From Penelope pileata (taxonomy: Eukaryota > Chordata > Aves > Galliformes > Cracidae): a stretch of DNA of 64,000 nt. The stretch covers positions 1,291,308-1,355,307 of the forward strand of contig WBMW01005650.1 in NCBI GenBank assembly GCA_013396635.1, read 5' to 3'. The notes below the pieces were generated by a model. The model searched no databases and had not been told where the DNA came from. It saw nothing but the letters and a program-made list of their open reading frames with translations. The translations under genes and the position numbers were made by a program. This document shows positions 61,701-64,000 of the stretch, one piece after another (position 1 is the first letter of the stretch; each line of letters starts with the position of its first letter).

Positions 61701-64000
61701 GAATCTGTCATGCAAAGGACTGTTACCATAAGATGTAGATGTTAAATTGGATTTTAGTGCTATCAGCATAAATTACGGTATTGCTACTTTATTAAAAAAA
61801 AAAAAGTATCAAAAGAAATATTATAGAAACAAATACTTTGTATACTTGTATGTACTTGTATTTTAATGAAAAGCTACATGGAGTGATATTAGAATTATTA
61901 GTATAATGTCTGGAACTATAAGCACTCTGCAGAAAAACCTGGCCAAGAAATTTGAAAAGTGGCACTCAGCTTTGGTCCAGAAAGTTCCCATGGGAACAAT
62001 GATGACATTTAGACATCTAACTGCTCAAAGGAAACTGCAAATCAGGTAGTTAGATTCTTAAAAGATATCAATTACAGACCATGATGGCCATGGACTAAGC
62101 TGACATTTCTCTTAAGCTTCAAGACTGGTATAAAATGGCATGTCTAACAAGCACTCGTGGCTGAAGAGCTGATGATGCGTTTAATCTGAGCATAACATTT
62201 TTATGGACATAAAGAGCCATTTCACGTTCCCCTTTCTATTTTCCAAACAGAAATGTGATGTTGTGTACAGATATCTGATATGGCTGAGCTGTGCTTCATG
62301 AAATTAAAGACAATATTTGGACTGTTTTGAAACTGAGTTACGAAATCACTTATCAGTGTGCCTCCCAACGCGAACTACTTTCATTTATTTGAAATGAGAG
62401 CGGAAATACACAGCTGGCTAACACCGCACAGGAGGTGCAATTAGATACATCTAGCATATCTGAAGAAACCAAGTACTACAAGTCAGTGAAAGTCAAGGAC
62501 CTCATTTCTGGGGATATCCAAAGGAAAACTCATAACTCATAAAGGCTCCATTCTGCATTTATAAGTCCACAGTGATGTTTAAATGTCTCACCACAACTCA
62601 TGTAGTCTTCTTATCTATGGAAGCATTAAAATAGTCAGTGAAGATGCTAATAACTACGTAGCATCAAATCACTAATGTGAACGTTGACTTTATATGTAGT
62701 TAACTCAAAATGGTTTGCAGGAGCATTTTGAGTTCATACGTTTTTCACTTGAAGCTAAGGAAGCTTTGCTGAGATTATGGTGAGCTCAGATTATCCTTGA
62801 AAGTGAAAATGCATATTCCTTAAATGTTCTTAAAAATGCGTCTAGGTAAAACAATTACCTGAGCATTGCTGCTTAAAATGATATTATTTGGTCAACAAGA
62901 CTCAAAATCAAATAATTAAACCAGTGTTATCCATCCTGCCTTGAGTTCTGAACTTTTAAATTCGCTCTTTGGAAAGTCTGATATGTTTTTCTTTTAGAAT
63001 TTTGTATTTTCAGTTTTTTTATTTGTAGATTTAAGGGATATGATTAGCTGAACAAGTTGGAAATAATATTTTTTTCAGCTAACTGGATTTCATTTAATTT
63101 ATGAAAAACTTCAAGAAATATTTTCCTTTAACTCTTTGCTATTATGACACCAAACTTGACTTGATCTAAACAGGAACAAGTTCCACAAGGGAGAAGCAAA
63201 GATTATCAAACACAAAAAAAAATTTCTGCAAGCAATGTGAAAATTGCCTTTGAGTAAATTAGATGAAAGTCAGTTTGCTTGTAAATAATATGATTTGGTT
63301 AGTGGCATAGCTAAGGAACAAATGACTGGTAATTAACTAACAAGAAAAACCCTAGACACAAACCTGAAAGTATTAAGATATGTGAATACATCTATTCACT
63401 TAACACCTAATAGCTTCAAAAGCTAAACATGTGAAACAGTCTGTATTGAAAAGGGTAATGTTTAGTATCTTGGTCACTAACACAAAGGAATAGTTATGTA
63501 AATGCCTTTATAGTACAATTTTTTATTTTTTTTTTTATTATTGTTTATTTTAGAAACATTGAAGACCTGGGATTCTGGTGATGTCAGCTCTAAGCCACAG
63601 TACTGCTAGAAGCTGGAACAACTTTTAGGAAGAATGGAGCACAAACTGTCACTTTTCACGTGCTCATTACAAATGGTAAAAAATCTTCGGCCCTCATTTC
63701 CTCTTATTAAATTAAGCTTCCAGCATCATCAAATTAATACATGTTATCTATGTCCTTCTGTGTCATGATGCAGAAATTACAAGGCCATTTAATTCCTAGA
63801 GCAAGCAGTTTGCCCTCTGCCAGATGTGTAGGGTATCCGTTGCCGTATGGATTTCTTCTAAAAACTGACAGAATTTATTCTCAGTTTTACTGGAATATTT
63901 ATGGTGTATCATTTGGCAGTGGGTTTTAATCCACTTGCACTATCATTTATGTAACCCACGAAGCTCAATTCTAACTTTTCTTCTGCAGCTCTTTTGTGGG
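58785..64000 (-). other. CDH13: CDH13 intron, continuing past the window
   Basis: More than 5.2 kb of intron upstream of the EC4/EC5 exon. The preceding coding exon was not found, so the donor lies beyond 64000. AT-rich, with no repeat family recognised apart from short homopolymers (A12 at about 61794-61805, T-rich at about 63519-63538). A GC-richer patch at about 59330-59500 has no recognisable identity. The region 60180-60900 looks like low-complexity-free single-copy DNA that could be conserved, but this cannot be shown here. Confidence 0.7.

Overview
This is vertebrate nuclear DNA, almost certainly from a galliform bird and most likely chicken. It is AT-rich, has no dense coding, and carries avian repeats: CR1 LINE fragments, two avian ERVL-type solo LTRs and a deleted copy of the galliform mariner known as Galluhop. 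One gene is recognisable with confidence: the 3' end of CDH13 (T-cadherin/H-cadherin), on the minus strand. In chicken I recall this gene on chromosome 11, but the window cannot show that.

Right part (about 41.5-64 kb), the CDH13 tail, read from high to low coordinates. The part of an intron downstream of an unseen exon fills 64000-58785. The exon at 58784-58551 (234 bp) holds the EC4/EC5 calcium-linker motif DVNDN and much of EC5. A 931-bp intron with a CR1 fragment follows. The exon at 57619-57404 (216 bp) encodes the end of EC5 and the GPI-anchor signal. A 14.45-kb intron (57403-42952) comes next, then a terminal exon starting at 42951. It adds only the last two residues (Cys-Leu) and the stop, followed by a 3'UTR of about 1.37 kb ending near an AATAAA at 41588-41593. 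All three reading phases close exactly, and all introns use AG acceptors and GTAAGT donors. The long intron holds an L2-clade reverse-transcriptase relic, an ERVL-type solo LTR, the deleted mariner and one unexplained 99-bp exon-like block on the CDH13 strand.

Left part (1 to about 41.5 kb). This looks like a non-coding flank downstream of CDH13. I found no exon of a known gene, including HSBP1, the gene I recall lying just 3' of CDH13 in mammals. It contains a CR1 3' tail, an antisense CR1 reverse-transcriptase piece, a solo LTR with an intact 5-bp target-site duplication, microsatellites, a short CpG-dense patch with splice donors on both strands, three hairpins and a 65-N assembly gap whose two flanks are copies of each other.

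I see no clearly new multi-gene system. The items most worth a second look are a perfect RFX-type X-box palindrome in the CDH13 3'UTR, the 99-bp exon-like coiled-coil block inside the last CDH13 intron, two pre-miRNA-like hairpins, an unexpectedly long 198-codon ORF, and the artificial-looking duplication around the gap.
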